Source of the DNA: Amblyornis subalaris
Lineage: Eukaryota; Chordata; Aves; Passeriformes; Ptilonorhynchidae
Direction of reading: 5' to 3'
Assembly (NCBI GenBank): GCA_018881555.1
Contig: JACAXG010000032.1
Span: forward strand, 2,120,837 to 2,184,836
Length of the DNA stretch: 64,000 nt
Shown here: positions 11,833 through 24,652 of the stretch, piece after piece
Layout of the letters: each line of letters starts with the position of its first letter
How positions within the stretch are numbered: position 1 is the first letter of the stretch
Made by a program: the position numbers and the translations under genes
The notes under the pieces: model-generated
Seen by the model: the letters and a program-made list of their open reading frames with translations, nothing else
Told to the model about the DNA's origin: nothing
Databases searched by the model: none

Positions 11833-14378
11833 CGATATGTCTCCAAGACAACGTTAAGAGAGGACTCATCAGTGTGCTGTCTCAGTGATGGGTCCATATT
11901 GCTGCTTATAGGCCATCTGCAAAACTGGCTGTAGCTAAAGCTCAAATTATTAATGCTGTATGGTGGTAGAATGGAGCTCAGCTTCTGCTGGTTGGATGTC
12001 ATCTTACCACGATGAACTTATTCCACTTACATTGCCAGTGAAGAACAAGCGCAGTTTTGGCCTGAGCTATGGACCTAGATTTGCTCCTGTATCAGTGGAT
12101 TGGATACTGCTCCTTAATTATATCTCTCCCCCTACAGGAGAGCTCCACAATTCATGCTGCTTAAGGTTTTTGTGAAATTTTGTGATACCTATGACGGGTG
12201 GGTCTGACCATGTTCTGAACAGCACTGAGCTGAAAATGTAGATACACCAAAAGACCAAGGAGAGCTTGTGAGCACTTTTGGGAAGTGGAAGCTGAACAAG
12301 GCTAAATATCCCTCCTGCAAATGTACCTAATTTGTAACAGTTTATCTCTAATGAATTTCAAGCACTATAGTGGAGTTGGAAAGTGATGGCTGTTATCAGT
12401 CCACGAACACATCTAAAACCTAGAAATGTTGACAGTGGATACATTTCTTTCAGCCACTGCCTTTTGGCAGCAGATCAGATTATCTGTGTGAGCCACACAA
12501 ATCACACGCTTTCCCAGGTGGGCATTAGCAGAACCATCTGGCAATTAGAAGTCTCCGGGGCAGTCAATCCAACTTTGAGCTGGATTAACTTGGAAGTTTC
12601 AAACACTGTCATTGCTTTTTGATAGTCAGAAAGGTTTTCGGCCCTTGTGAATAAGACAACCATTTGATCAGGGACAGAAAGGATTATTCAGTTATTTATC
12701 TTCAGCCCTGTTCAGCTTTCCATGAGGTCAGTCTAAATCATCTCTCTTAGAGCACATATATAGAGCAAATGTATATGCATGGCTCAAATCCAGCCAATTT
12801 TGGGGATGAGTAAATTGGCTGAGCACGCAGAGAAGATCTGTAGCAATCTTGCAGCTTTATGTGGTGTGGCAGACTGTGAGTAATTTTGGACAGAGAGTAC
12901 CCAGTGCTGTTATTTCACAGAAACTGTTTAGCTTTTGCTGTATTTCAGCAGTGACAAAAACTCCCACAGCCTCACCATAGGTCCTCTTGATAACAACTGA
13001 AAAAATCTGTGTCTTCCAAATACGTTATATCATTAGATGAAGTGGACAAAAACAAAACAAGTATGTTTATGACTTAGCCTGAGGAGATAATTAACTTCTG
13101 AGTGCTGAGATCCTTGATTGCATTCCTAGCATGATCTTAATTGGAAGTCTGAACTTGTAAAAGGTTGTAGTGTTTGGAGGATATCTGAAATGGTTCACCG
13201 AGAAATTGTTTGTTCATAAATTTGAAAGGTAATCCAGACAAATACCTTTTACTTTGCCTTTGTTGTAATTGTTGTGGTTGATGATGATGATAAAAATAAT
13301 CTATCACAGCAGCAGCAAAAGCACCAGACTATTCAAAGAGAACGTGTATCAAAATGTATTAAGCCACTTCAGGGAATTTCAAAAGAAAGAAGTTTTACAA
13401 AAAGGGCTGAATACATACCAAATGATATTACTTTGAAATCTGTATTACTGCTTCAGAGTGTGATACAGTACTTTGCTGCAACTGTTGATGTCTCGTGTGT
13501 TCTCAGTGAGAATTTTCATGATCTAAGTTTTTGCATGGAACTGTGTTATGTTGCACATGCACTATGGCAGGTTGCCAGTATAAGATGAAACCGCAATTCT
13601 GTTCTGCTGATTTGTCCTGGTATTAGATGTGGGAGGCCCTGGATAGAGATGAAGTTAGCTCAAAAAACTGGAATGCTGACTTTGTTTTTGGGCAAATACA
13701 TTTTTGATATTTTAGACCCAGCTGTAAGTCTTTCTGTTGACCTGCTGGACTGGCTTAATCCTGTTAGGCATTGGCATGGCCATCCGGATCCACATGGCAC
13801 AATGTGTTCCCAAGCAGGGACACTAAAGCTACAAGCTAGTGAGGACACCAGCAGTAAAGCTGCTGTGAGGTGGTGCTCCAGCCACGGAAGGACTAATTAG
13901 CTCTGCTGAGACACAGACTGTAATGGCCTGGAATGATCCAGCATGCTTCCCCTACTTGCACTAGACTGTACATTGCACTTTGGGGATCTCACCTCAAAAG
14001 CTGAAATATGTATTAAAGGCCAGATTGATGAGGAGAAGTAACAAACTGCTTAAAGATAACTCAAATACCAAGAAAAGCTACAAGAACAAAAAAAATCAGA
14101 AATTTTTTTTGGTTTTTTTTCTGAGGTCAGCAAAAATCTCTGCCCTTTACCTGTCCAAGTTATAGGCACTTGGCTGCCAGGTGTCTGCGATCAGAGAGGG
14201 CCACAAAGTGCATTCTTCCTTCTGTAAGGATGAATCCATATAGTGTCAGAGATCATGTCCATCTCATCTAAGGTTTGTTGTTCAGAGGTTGGGAATGGAA
14301 GAAGACAGTCTTTGGTGCTCCATCAAGTCAGTGTTGAAAAATGGATTGCAGGTGATTTAACATGTCTAATTTAAATTT
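11833..14378. other. Unannotated non-coding sequence
   Basis: No gene or repeat family was recognised. The plus-strand open frames at 12383-12622 (79 codons), 13274-13588 (104 codons) and 13649-13900 (83 codons) show no domain and lack convincing splice signals at both ends. Confidence 0.55.
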
Positions 14379-14733
14379 GACAAAGGAGACCTTATCATGG
14401 CCTTTCAATACTTAAAAGGGGCCTAAAAGAAACATGAGTTCAGACTTTTTGATAGGGTCTATAGCAACAGGACCAGGGGTAATGGCTTTAAACTAAAAGA
14501 AGGTAGATTCAGTCTAGATATAAGGAAGAAGTTTTTTACAATGAAGGTGGGAAAACACTGGCATAGGCTGCCCAGAGAGGTGACGGTTGCCTCATACCTG
14601 GATACATTCAAGGTAAGGTTGGACAGGGCTTTGAGCAACCTGATCTAGTTGAAGATGTCCCTGCACATTGCAAGGGGTTGGACTAGATGACTTTTAAAGG
14701 TCCCTTCAACCCAAAGCATTCTATGTTTCTAAA
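14379..14733 (+). repeat. CR1 LINE, 3' fragment of about 355 bp
   Basis: This is a longer CR1 3' end that covers the end of the coding region and the 3' UTR. Recognisable pieces in order are 'ggagaccttatcatggcctt' (14385-14404), 'ggggtaatggctttaaacta' (14476-14495), 'atataaggaagaag' (14517-14530), 'ggctgcccagagaggtga' (14566-14583), 'aaggttggacagggctttga' (14614-14633), 'ggttggactagatgactttt' (14677-14696) and 'cattctatg' (14718-14726). It ends 280 bp before an oppositely oriented CR1, with the two tails facing each other. The copy is truncated and has no open frame. Confidence 0.95.
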
Positions 14734-15012
14734 TGTATCAGATGCAGAATAAAAATAAGTACCTAAAGAGGTTGTTGAATATACGAAGATCCCTCTTTAC
14801 CAGTCTAGGCAAAAAATTTGCCTTTGAGATGTTTGAAATTTTTGGTGAAATTAGGATAACATAATGAAACAAAATTATTTGATAATTCCTTGTGATCCCC
14901 AAGGAAGAATGGCAGCAGAAATGAGGGCAAGTATCACATTACCTGTGCCCAAGAACCTGGGTCATCAAACACAACCCTTGACACAGCAGTCTGCTCCTGT
15001 TATCTTGCAGAA

Positions 15013-15412
15013 ATCACAGAATCACAGAATATGCTGAGTTGGGAGGGACCTACAAGGATCATTGAGTCCAACTCCTGGCCCTGCACAAGATGCTGCAAGA
15101 GTCACAGCATGTGTCTGAAAATGTTGTCCAAACGCTTCTTGAACTCTGTCGGGCTGGTGTTGTGACCACTTCCCTAGGGAGCCTGTTCCAGTGCCAACCA
15201 CCCTCTGCATGAAGAACCTTTTCCTAATATCCGACCTAAACCTCCCCTGATACAATTTCAGGCCATTCCCTCAGGTCCTGTCACTGGTCACCATACAGAA
15301 GAGATCAGTGGCTGCCCCTTCAGGTTCCATTCATGAGGAAGTTGTAACTGCAATGAGGTCTCCCCTCAGTCTCCTTTTCTCTAGGGTGAGCAGACCAGAA
15401 AGATAACACTGA
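15013..15412 (-). repeat. CR1 LINE, 3' fragment of about 400 bp (inverted)
   Basis: The plus strand starts with 'aatcacagaatcacagaata' (15011-15030), which is the reverse complement of the CR1 3' tail. It then reads back into the element through 'gagtccaactcctggccctg' (15064-15083), 'cagcctgttcc'-like sequence near 15180-15190, 'tcctaatatccgacctaaac' (15222-15241), 'ctgtcactggtcacca' (15278-15293) and 'tgaggtctcccctcagtctc' (15354-15373). It belongs to a different CR1 subfamily from the upstream plus-strand copy, judged by the 3' sequence. The minus-strand frame at 15022-15255 lies in this repeat and is not an independent gene. Confidence 0.95.
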
Positions 15413-16858
15413 GCTTTCAGATGAAACAAATTAGCACCAGTGATAGACAACTAAGTAGAAGGATGGAAGCTATTGGAGCAGAAAATAAACTATGGAGCTC
15501 TCAAGGGAACAAAGATGCTGTGAAGGTTAGCACAACAATGTATTGTTTTATAGAAATCTTAAAACTGAAAAATTTGTGCATTTCTCTGAATGGAACAAGT
15601 ACTTATTGTCACAACGATGTGGTACAAGGCAGGGTCCCTACACAGATAAATGACCTAACTGAGTTGGATTAGCCTAAGAACTGTTAACGAACTGTAGTAT
15701 CAATAAACAGAAAAGATCATCCATGGTTTTTGATGTGATCGGTTCAGCAAGTCAGAGTGATTGTTATCCAGTAACCAGAGAAATTCAAGAGACTGAGGCA
15801 TATTCAGAGTTGAATAGTGGGATAAAACAACTAACTTTCAGATCAGAGCTGAAGAAATTATTTTATAGGCAAAAAACCCCCACACAAATAAAATTAAATG
15901 ATAGGTACAGAAAGTACCCTATGCCCTGCAAATGTGGGAGATGCAGAGAATAGTACATGTTTTAAAATGCTACAGAACTGTGCATTCAGGGGTAAGAAAC
16001 ATCCTTTGAGAAGAGTTTCTAATGAATATACAAGTTTAACCTTCACTTGCTGCTGTACTGCTGCTTCTGCCATCGAGGCTGATGGGGTGAGGGAAATGCT
16101 GTTGGCTGGAAAACACCTTAGGGAAAGCAAAGAGGTGGAAAGACATGGTTTTTATTTCTATTTACCTTTCCTATTTATTTCTCCATATCACCTGTCTTTG
16201 TTAAATTCAATGCCACAGCCTAGACTTTAAATTAAATAGCTTTGTTTTCAGTGATGATATTGGGGTTTATTAAAGTCATGTTTTGCTGCAGTGGATAGTA
16301 TTTATACAATTTTCCTCGAGGAAGTTAAAAATAGCTTTCTGCTCCTTAGGGTTGCAGGGGCTGCTTTTGTCTATGCTGTTAACTTGGCTTGTTGTATTTT
16401 TTAAACACAGTAAGTAAAAAAATAAATAGAAAAGAGAAAGTTGAACCTCTTTGTCTCTTGTACTTTTTTGTAATTGGACATGAAATAAAAGCAAGTCAAA
16501 TTGGCAGATAGCATTGTGTTCTGGGTGGTGTGAAGTGCCAGAAACTGTGTTTTGCCTGCACACAACTTGTTTTTTAACTGTCCTTTTTATTTTTCACTCA
16601 TAAGAACAGAAGTGAACTATTAAAAATCAAATGTTGAGATGAATTGAACTAAACAAAAACATGCCGAAGGCGACAGGCAGGGTTTAACACTCTGTAACTT
16701 TTATCTCTCTGGTGTCTCTCTTTGATGGTTGACATGGCAAAAGAATCCTCACAACACTTCTGAATCCTGATCACTTTGCTAATAACAGCAAGACCGCCAC
16801 TGTGCATTGTCTCTCCTCTTGAATCCCTCTAGACACAATTCCTTGCTTACCCACTTGA
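15413..16858. other. Unannotated non-coding sequence
   Basis: Several overlapping frames of 76-110 codons occur (15421-15672, 15723-15953, 15898-16230 on plus; 16276-16563 on minus). They show no recognised domain, no conserved-looking motif and no shared reading frame. I see no repeat family here. Confidence 0.5.
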
Positions 16859-17522
16859 TATTCACATGGCATTGTTCAGCAAAGATACAATGAAGAAAAT
16901 GAAGAAATTCCTATGGAATCAGCAAATGATGGTGCATTATTACTGTTATTATTGCTTATTTGCTCATCAGTGGTGCCAAGGGAAACCAATCAAGGATCAG
17001 TGTTTCGACCTAAGATGTGGCAGAGAGATCCTCAGTGGGATATACTACCATGTAAATTAATGGAACTTGGATGGTATGAACCAATTAAGATTCCATACTT
17101 CCAACAAGCCCCAAGCAGTGGTGTGAGGTGCGGACAAGTAAATGAAAAATTGAGCATGTTTCTATAACCATTAATGTAGTCTTTGCTCCACGGGCTCCCT
17201 AGACACTATCAGTCCGAAAGATTGCAGGGACTTATAGAGGAGTAATGAAGTCAGGGCTAAAGAGATTTCAGATGTGCTAGTAATATTCTTAAAGGTTTTG
17301 TCAGTTTTCTCTCTGTGGGGAAAAGGTCTTTTGTGAAGGCACTGAGTTGAGGCTCAAAAGATTTGCACTTCGTTCCTAGTTCATCATGGACTTCCTCTTT
17401 GATCTTGGAAAATAACCTGTTTTGCTCATGTGAAAATAGGAATGCTAATAATAAGCCTTTGCCTGTCCTGCAGGTATAGGTAATATGAACATTGTGGGCC
17501 ATGGCATCCTACATCTGTGTAC

Positions 17523-17580
17523 AAACAGAAATGGATATGCATTTAAAAACAAAACAGAAATGGATATGCATTTAAAAACA
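17523..17580. repeat. 29-bp tandem duplication
   Basis: Two adjacent copies of a 29-bp unit. Each contains 'cagaaatggatatgcattta' (17526-17545 and 17555-17574) and is followed by an A-rich spacer. The copies are nearly identical, which implies a recent duplication relative to the surrounding old sequence. Confidence 0.93.
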
Positions 17581-18179
17581 ACCTTCATTGACTATTGTAA
17601 CACAAATCATCATCAGAAAATTAAAATCACAGAATAACAGAATACCATTAAAAGGAGTTTTTTTCTACCACTTATGTTACATCCATTCAATCCAACAAAA
17701 GCAGACTTTTGCTCCTGTGTCTGGATTTCTTTTCTAAAAGTAGAAGTGAAATCATGGCTAAAGGTAAAAGGGTTTTGTGATACAAGGTAAGCCAATGTTT
17801 TCAGGCTTCTAAGAAATCAGTTGCTTTCTGGTTTTGTTAAGTGTTAGTGATTATGAGGCAAAATAATGTGCAGCTTTGAAAGCCTGTATTGTGTTTCAGA
17901 TTGCCACTGTGGTAGTATATAGACATATAAGTACAGTCCACAGCCTTTACATAAAATCTTCCCTGCCTTACTTGTGTTTGAGCCTTGTGTGTCTATTTAC
18001 TACGGAGTAAGGTTGCAAGTTTTCCTACCCTATCTCTCTGCTAGAGCTCTGCTTGCATTTCTAGGCAGGAAAAACAAATCAAGGGCTATATTTTTATTGG
18101 CAAGTTAAACAAATCAAAGAACAAACCCAAGAGCTTGTATATGATCACCCACCCTGCTAAACTGTGAACAAACTGAAAG

Positions 18180-18372
18180 CACTGAAAGGGTTGCCAGGCA
18201 TTGGAATAGGCTGCCCAAGGAAGTGTTAGAGTCACTATCCCTGGAAGTGTTCAAAAGTGTGTGGATGTGAGACGTGGGGACACGGTTTAGTGGTGAATGT
18301 GGCAGTGCTGGGTGAACAGTTGGACTCGATGATCTGAGAGGTCTTTTCTAATCTTAATGATTTGATGATTCA
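18180..18372 (+). repeat. CR1 LINE, 3' fragment
   Basis: CR1 of the subfamily whose 3' end contains a 'ggggacatggtttagtgg' block. Seen here are 'ttggaataggctgcccaagg' (18201-18220), 'agtcactatccctggaagtg' (18231-18250), 'gtggggacacggtttagtgg' (18274-18293), 'cagttggactcgatgatctg' (18318-18337) and a degraded 'aatgatttgatgattc' tail (18356-18371). It is truncated at the 5' end and non-coding. Confidence 0.94.
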
Positions 18373-21300
18373 AAACTCTATGACAAAGAATGAGCCAATG
18401 TCTGGTAGCACAACAGCAAACATTGTCTAAGTACAGTGAGGGGTTAGCACAAGTCAAGGATCATTCCCAGTATCTATTTTGGGGGTAATCTCTTATTTTT
18501 TGATCAGGGTTGGAAAGTTTATCTGTTTGAAAGTGAGCTGTGCCACACTAAGTGTTAGAGCACTGTCCTTAGTCTGTTTTGTTTACTCATACAGAAACAG
18601 TGAGTTGTTCATTAGTGTTTGGGGAGAAGAAACTCCTGAAAGATTTGAGTAGGGAAATTGTCATCTGAGAATCTGTCAACTGGTGATGAAGTCACATTAA
18701 ATATTTGTGTAATAGAATCATAAAAAATAGCTGTGGGAATGACATGGGTCCACTTCTTAATCAAAATCAAGTACAGTGAGATTGGTCTAGACAAACATTT
18801 CTTGAGGTGCTTCCAGATGCATTTAAATGTCTTCAATGACAAAGAAAGCACAGACTTCCTGAGTAACCTATTCTAGAGCTGAATTAACCTTGGAGATAGA
18901 CATTTTTTGTTATAATTAGCAGTCGATAATAATTTTCATTCTTCGTGTGAGGAAGAGAATTCTTGGGGCTAAAAAGATTGGCAATCTACTGCCAGTCATA
19001 TGTGCATCCAGGATCCCTTCATTATTGTTCTTTCTTACTATGGTAAAATTTCAGAAGAATAAGGGAACTGGAAAAGACTTACAATAAGGAATTGGAAGGA
19101 TGGCAGCTTGTAATTTGTAGTAGAAACCATGTATTATATAAGATAAAAATAAGACTTGGACAAGGCTATATTTTGGGGTCCTACTGGCATCATAAAATAC
19201 TCTTGTTTTTTGCTTTTATGGCTTATTTTGATGTCAGCAGAGCCCTGAGATATATATGTAGCCTTGAAATTCAAAAACGTCTTCTCTTTAAAGCATTTGG
19301 TTTTAAAAGGGACACATTTGTAAGTGGTAAAAAAAATCTTTCCATTGTGAAATATCAATTATTTGTAAGTGCTTGGATTAATTTATTGGATTTTATGGGT
19401 AAAAGAAATGGAAATTGTTTCTTACATTAAAAATTAATATTTTACATCCAGCTGTGTCTGGCTGGGCAATAAATCAGCTCCTTACAATTACTTATTTGTC
19501 AGTCAGCATGTTAGTTCAAAAAGCTAGGGAGGTTGCCTGTGGATCCTACTCTACTTGAAAGCAGGGAGAGTTCAGGTCAAATCAATTTGAGCCACAGTAA
19601 TTAAGAACAAGATTGAAGATCCTTCCCTACCTATGTAGGAAGCATCTGGAGCTGCTTTTCAGAATGGATCCACTTCTTGGCAGCAGCAGAAAATATTGAA
19701 GGCAGACAACACTACTTAGGAAGAGCTTTTTTAAAGTGCTTAAGAGAGTTATATATGAACCAAATACCCAGACTTACCTTTGAATAAATCTCAGTATTTC
19801 ATATTTGTTAAGCAGGGAAATATTTATCTTTTCAGCTTGTTTATTTACAGCTGAATGTCACTTATCCTTCTGAGAATGTATTTACAGAGTCTCTCTACAT
19901 AGTAGGAAATTAAACAGGGCCAGGGTAAGGTAGTGTCCCATGATCACCAAGATCATGTCAATTGCTGACATAGTACCTGTTGATTTTTTGGCCTCTACTC
20001 TCCCTGATGGTGTCTGAATATGCTTCAAGAGTTATACTAGGGACCCGCAGGGACATTCTGGACCCTTATTTTGGCAGGTAAAATGTTCTTCTATGTTAAA
20101 GGAACATTCTGCACCCTTTAAGCCCAGTGTCAGAAAATGGACACAAGATCTTTTCACTGGTGTGGCTACAGCCAGAACATTTGAGTTGATGCCAGCAGAA
20201 TGAAAACCTAACAGAAAACTAGTATCTTTATCAAAGTGATGAATGAGGCACAAAGTTACATTGAAATAATAATAAAAAAATCTCATAGCTACTGACGTAA
20301 ATAAGTTCACCTCAAATATTTCTTTAGGTTCTTTTGATTTGGCAAGGCAACAGAAAATCTTGTTTAATTTTGATAGAATGTAAGTTTTTGAAATTTTCCT
20401 TGGCCATCAAGATGAAAAATTATCTGTAACCACAGCTCTAGTTGTACGATGTTCCTAGTGAAGAATTCTGTCATGACAGGGAAACTAAATTAAGTCAATC
20501 ATATCCAAGAAAGATAATTAGTTGCACACTTCTCGCACATGCAATATCATACTCAATTAGAAGTAAATTAAATAACTGTGGAAATATGGTCACATGAACT
20601 CCTACTATACAGAGGAATCTCAGACCTTTTGAAGTCACAGAAGGCAAAGAGAAAGCTCAGACTTCTGGCTTCCCAGACAACCTCATGTATTAGCATTACT
20701 GCCTTTCTCCTGTAGTGGGATTCTGCTGTGGAAGTGCATGGAGAGCGTGGGACTGGGGATTGAGTGATACATAAAGGCCTGATGCTGAAACCAGGGGGTG
20801 CATTAGAAAGCACTTTTCTCACCAGCAGAAAGTCCTATGTCAACTCACACTACGTCCTGTGCCTGAACAACTTGTCTGTTACCAGTGAAGCTATTGTATG
20901 TCTCTACACTCATCCCTCTCGTGCAGACACTTGTCTCACAAAGTAGCATTTCTCTAACTACAACTAGAAATAATGTTTGGCACATAATGAAGTTTTACTG
21001 CATCTATAAAACCTATGTATTTCTGAGTGTCAGTTACTGGCATAATTTGATCTTGTATTTATGTGTACACAGTCAGTCATTTACCGAACCTGGCGTAATG
21101 AGAAAAAAGCTGGCTGGTGAAACCACATCATCCCATCACCCACCTGTAAAATATAGCTAGCTTGAATGCATTTGAATGATCATATATGAACTAATTAAGG
21201 ACTGAGTGAATGATTTGTGAAGTTGTGGATAAATAGTCCAAAACAAGGTGGTTACAATAAATTGGCAGTGGTTATCTCAAGGTCATGTCAAAGCTGCACT

Positions 21301-22457
21301 GTCCAAATGATAGCATTAGCTAGCAATGATCTAATTAAAAGCTGTACACTGAGTTATAAAACGAGAGAACAAAAGTAAACAAGTGGTAGAGTCTAGATTT
21401 ATTTGCCATGCAATGGAAGCAATCACAGCATGATGAGCTGTCCAGCACAAGGAGTTAGGATTCATAAATAAAAAGCATCCTCTGCAAGCCTGTGTGTTTC
21501 AGTATAAGTGACAAAGCAATAGCAAGTGTGTTTCAGAACACGCAGCCACAGACCCGAAGGCGTGGTGATGAAGATGATTAAGAGCCATAGTTCTTTGAGA
21601 GCTCCTTATCAATTTACAAAGTAATATTCTGCAATGGATTGGTTTGTGAGAACAAAGACAAATGACTGAATCAAAGTGAGTTTCATCAGGGGCAAAGGCT
21701 GTGTGCAGTGGGATCACAGCAAGCATAAGCAGCAGGAGCAGGGCAGCAGACACCACTGTGTCACACATGCTGGGAGCAGAAAACAGCCCCTCTTGGCCAC
21801 TGTCTCACATATGGCACATGTACTTTGGCTTGTCAGCGTCGTAAGCAACCATAGTACAGAGAGAAAGGGAGACAGCTCTGCAGTGGAAGTGGTAAAGGGC
21901 ATCATCCCATTGGCTTCAGCAGAGACTGGATGATTTTCAACAATCTAGCTAGAGGAGCTCTGGTTCATTGCCAATATATAGCCAATTAAACAGAATGAAG
22001 AAGATATTAATTTACAAGGAGATTGTGTTTCTTTGGGTTTTACCTATAACTGTTTGGAAACCATGTTATTTAAGCCCTAAAAGTTAATTCATATTTTTGA
22101 AACTGAGAATAAAACCACAGAGACAGAAAAGAAGAAAAGCACTGCTTTCTGATATAAATATACAAGGTTCATTGCCATATTAGTGCTGCATTCTCTCCAT
22201 CCATAATGGGACTTTCTATAAGATGTCAGTCTTTCAAATTTTCTGATCTGCCATATTACCTCAAACTAAGGTATTACTATTCTCCTCTTCACTGGGCACT
22301 GAACACAGTATTTCAGGGTGGGGCTGACCAGCACTAATTTTATCAACACTTTTATTTCTGTTTTGGATTTTTTTTGTAATAAAACCAAATATAACATCTA
22401 ACTTTTTTTTTCTTTTTGGCTGTGATTTTGGAGATTTCCTTTTCTCCATTAGCCCTC
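18373..22457. other. Unannotated non-coding sequence
   Basis: I see no gene, RNA gene or identifiable repeat. The open frames (up to 112 codons at 19092-19430, plus) have no recognisable features and no convincing splice sites. Confidence 0.55.
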
Positions 22458-22549
22458 AATACCATTTTTGTCATTGCACTGAACAATTGAGCTATTTCTC
22501 CAAAATACCGTATTTGTCATTGAACTGAACAATTGAGCCATTTCTTCCA
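22458..22549. repeat. 46-bp tandem duplication
   Basis: Two adjacent copies of a 46-bp unit. 'gaacaattgagctatttct' (22481-22499) recurs as 'gaacaattgagccatttct' (22527-22545), and 'tttttgtcattgcactgaac' (22465-22484) recurs as 'gtatttgtcattgaactgaa' one period later. The copies differ at a few bases, so this duplication is older than the one at 17.5 kb. Confidence 0.92.
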
Positions 22550-22598
22550 ATATCCTACAGACTTTTCTGTTGGCTCAAGAATAATTATTTCACAAAGT

Positions 22599-22628
22599 AC
22601 CTGTGGGGTACTTTTGTTCCCCACAGGT
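22599..22628. repeat. Perfect 10-bp inverted repeat (hairpin)
   Basis: Arms ACCTGTGGGG (22599-22608) and CCCCACAGGT (22619-22628) are perfect reverse complements and flank a 10-base T-rich loop. It could form a short stem-loop in DNA or RNA. It is shorter than a microRNA precursor. No function can be assigned. Confidence 0.9.
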
Positions 22629-24540
22629 CCAATCATCCAAACCATCTGAAACGGAACGCTTTTTCTTCATTATTTTTCTATACCTCCAGGGAAGTAAGTG
22701 TGGCTCTATGGCCTGGTATTTTTGTGCATTTTTTGCTGTATCACACATCATTACTTGTTGTTTTTTTTAAGAGGTTCTTAACATTATTTTTTTTTTAAAT
22801 ATGCTGGTAACTTTTCTGTTATTTAATGATTTTGCCTGAAATAATCAATGTTTCATCTCTATACCAGGTTTTCTTCTTCAAATTAGAGTGAAAATAGAGC
22901 AACCAATTTTGAGAAATTGTTGCATATCTATTTTATTAAGACTTTTTAAATTTGTACTTTCTGGGTTGCAGAAGGTATTTCCAATTAAACAGGGGCCTAA
23001 ACTGTGGGAAGCTGGAGGTTTGATAGGATTTTTCCATACAACTTTAGATTTGAATGCCTTGGCAAATTATGGGAATACCAACACTGGAAAATATTATTTT
23101 TATAGAGGTTTCTTCATGTTTTGAGTGTTCTCTGGGACTGAACACGTTTTCAGACTGCACAGCTGACCTGAACAAGGGAGACGCAAGACAAAACAGGTTG
23201 GTGCTTTCTGCACCCTCTTTAAATCTCCTTTTGCCTAAGGCTGTAAGACAGGAAAAGTTTGAGCTTTTTTGACATGTATTAAGATCCTGACTTCCAGTTC
23301 AACTAATTCTTCCCTCAATCCTCTCTCACAAGTGAGTGATAACATGGTCTAATACTTAAGCTTTTTTTTTAGTAAGGTGAGTAGGTTTAAAAGAAAGCTT
23401 AAAAATATGGTAAATTGAAATTCATGATTTTTGGAACCAGTAAAATTCCCCAAGAGGATACAAAAATGTAAAGGAAAATAAAGTTGGAAGCTGGAGGCAA
23501 GAACAGTAGTTTTTGAGCATTTAGAGCATGAAAGAAATTGGTTATATTTAAAGCCAGCTAGAGAAAACAGTTTCTGAGGGGAAGTTAGCAGTGGGAACCG
23601 AAGGAGATAGTGGTGGCAGCCAGGAAAGGTGCCTGAAGGCCATAGCAGGATAGGGGCTACTGTCTAGGTAATTATAGCTCATCTCAATAGAAGCCCTGCA
23701 TTAAGAAGTAAAGGAAGAAAAGGCACTGATAGTGGCAAGGGGACAGCAAGACCTGAAGGATGAAAGGGCCTTGTAATTCACTGACAAACACGACATTCTT
23801 TGCTTCAATATTCCTACCTTAGTGCAGGCAAAGTGCAGGCTCAAAATCTTGTGTTAAGGTGGCAGAGTGGACTCGAGTGAACTGATCAGGCTGAGGTGGT
23901 CCCCAGCTGTGAGGCAAAGTGTGCCAAGTGTGGATATTCCTCATCTCTGTGTTGTCCATTAAATGCTGTTGATATTAGGGGCTGGCTTTTACCTGTGTGC
24001 TTAGAAGCATCTTTGGCTCTGGATGCTACACAGGCATTTGAAAGTATTTTAAAGCAGTATATTTAATGATGGATGATACCACCCGGGAGCCTAAGTGAGA
24101 CTTCAAACCACCTGAGCTAATTGGATTTCTATTATTTGAGATAATCTTATTGGGATGCTTGGAAATGAGTTTTATTCTTCATTAAAAGGACAAAGGGCTG
24201 CGTCTTTAAAGGGCAACACTAATGTATGCACAGAGGGCAAAAAATAATGTTCTCTAAAGCTCTCTATGAGCTCCTGCCAGTTGTGACTAATGTTGGTACA
24301 GGTATTAGGAAAACACAGGCCAATGTGATGATGAAGAGAGAAGACTGGAGATTAAAAGGAAAGTGGTTTGAAAGCTCTACTCATACCACTGTATGAAGAA
24401 TAATACATAATGTGGGTGTAATAAAAATGATAATGTGTTTCTGTCATTTTATTTCAGATAATTAGACTGTAATCCTGGAAGCAGTTTCTTGTGGCTGTAT
24501 CTGGTTATAGTTCTCCTGCATTTATATTTCATGTTTAGTT
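22629..24540. other. Unannotated non-coding sequence
   Basis: Contains T-rich runs near 22760-22800 and a purine-rich stretch at about 23440-23780. No gene or confident repeat family was seen. Confidence 0.5.
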
Positions 24541-24652
24541 TGGTTGTTAGGAAAAATTTCTTCACTGAAAGGGTTGTCAAGTATTGGAATGGTAGTGGAG
24601 TCACCATCCCTGGAAGTATTTAAACAATATATAGATATGGTGTTTCAGGAAT
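24541..24652 (+). repeat. CR1 LINE, left part of interrupted host copy
   Basis: This is the upstream half of an older CR1. It has 'taggaaaaatttcttcactg' (24548-24567), 'ggttgtcaagtattggaatg' (24572-24591), 'gagtcaccatccctggaagt' (24598-24617) and 'agatatggtgtttcagga' (24633-24650). The next expected CR1 sequence ('ggtttagtgg...gggttaatgg') does not follow directly. It resumes about 235 bp later, after a second CR1. The copy also lacks the usual 'gctgcccaggg' stretch after 'ggaatgg'. Confidence 0.88.

Noticed and set aside
11643..12002. 119-codon minus-strand frame
   Set aside because: Largely antisense to the CR1 3' end at 11670-11832.
17625..17650. 'tcacagaataacagaatacc' as an inverted CR1 tail
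   Set aside because: Only about 20 bp resembles the tail, with no CR1 body sequence following. Too short to separate from chance.
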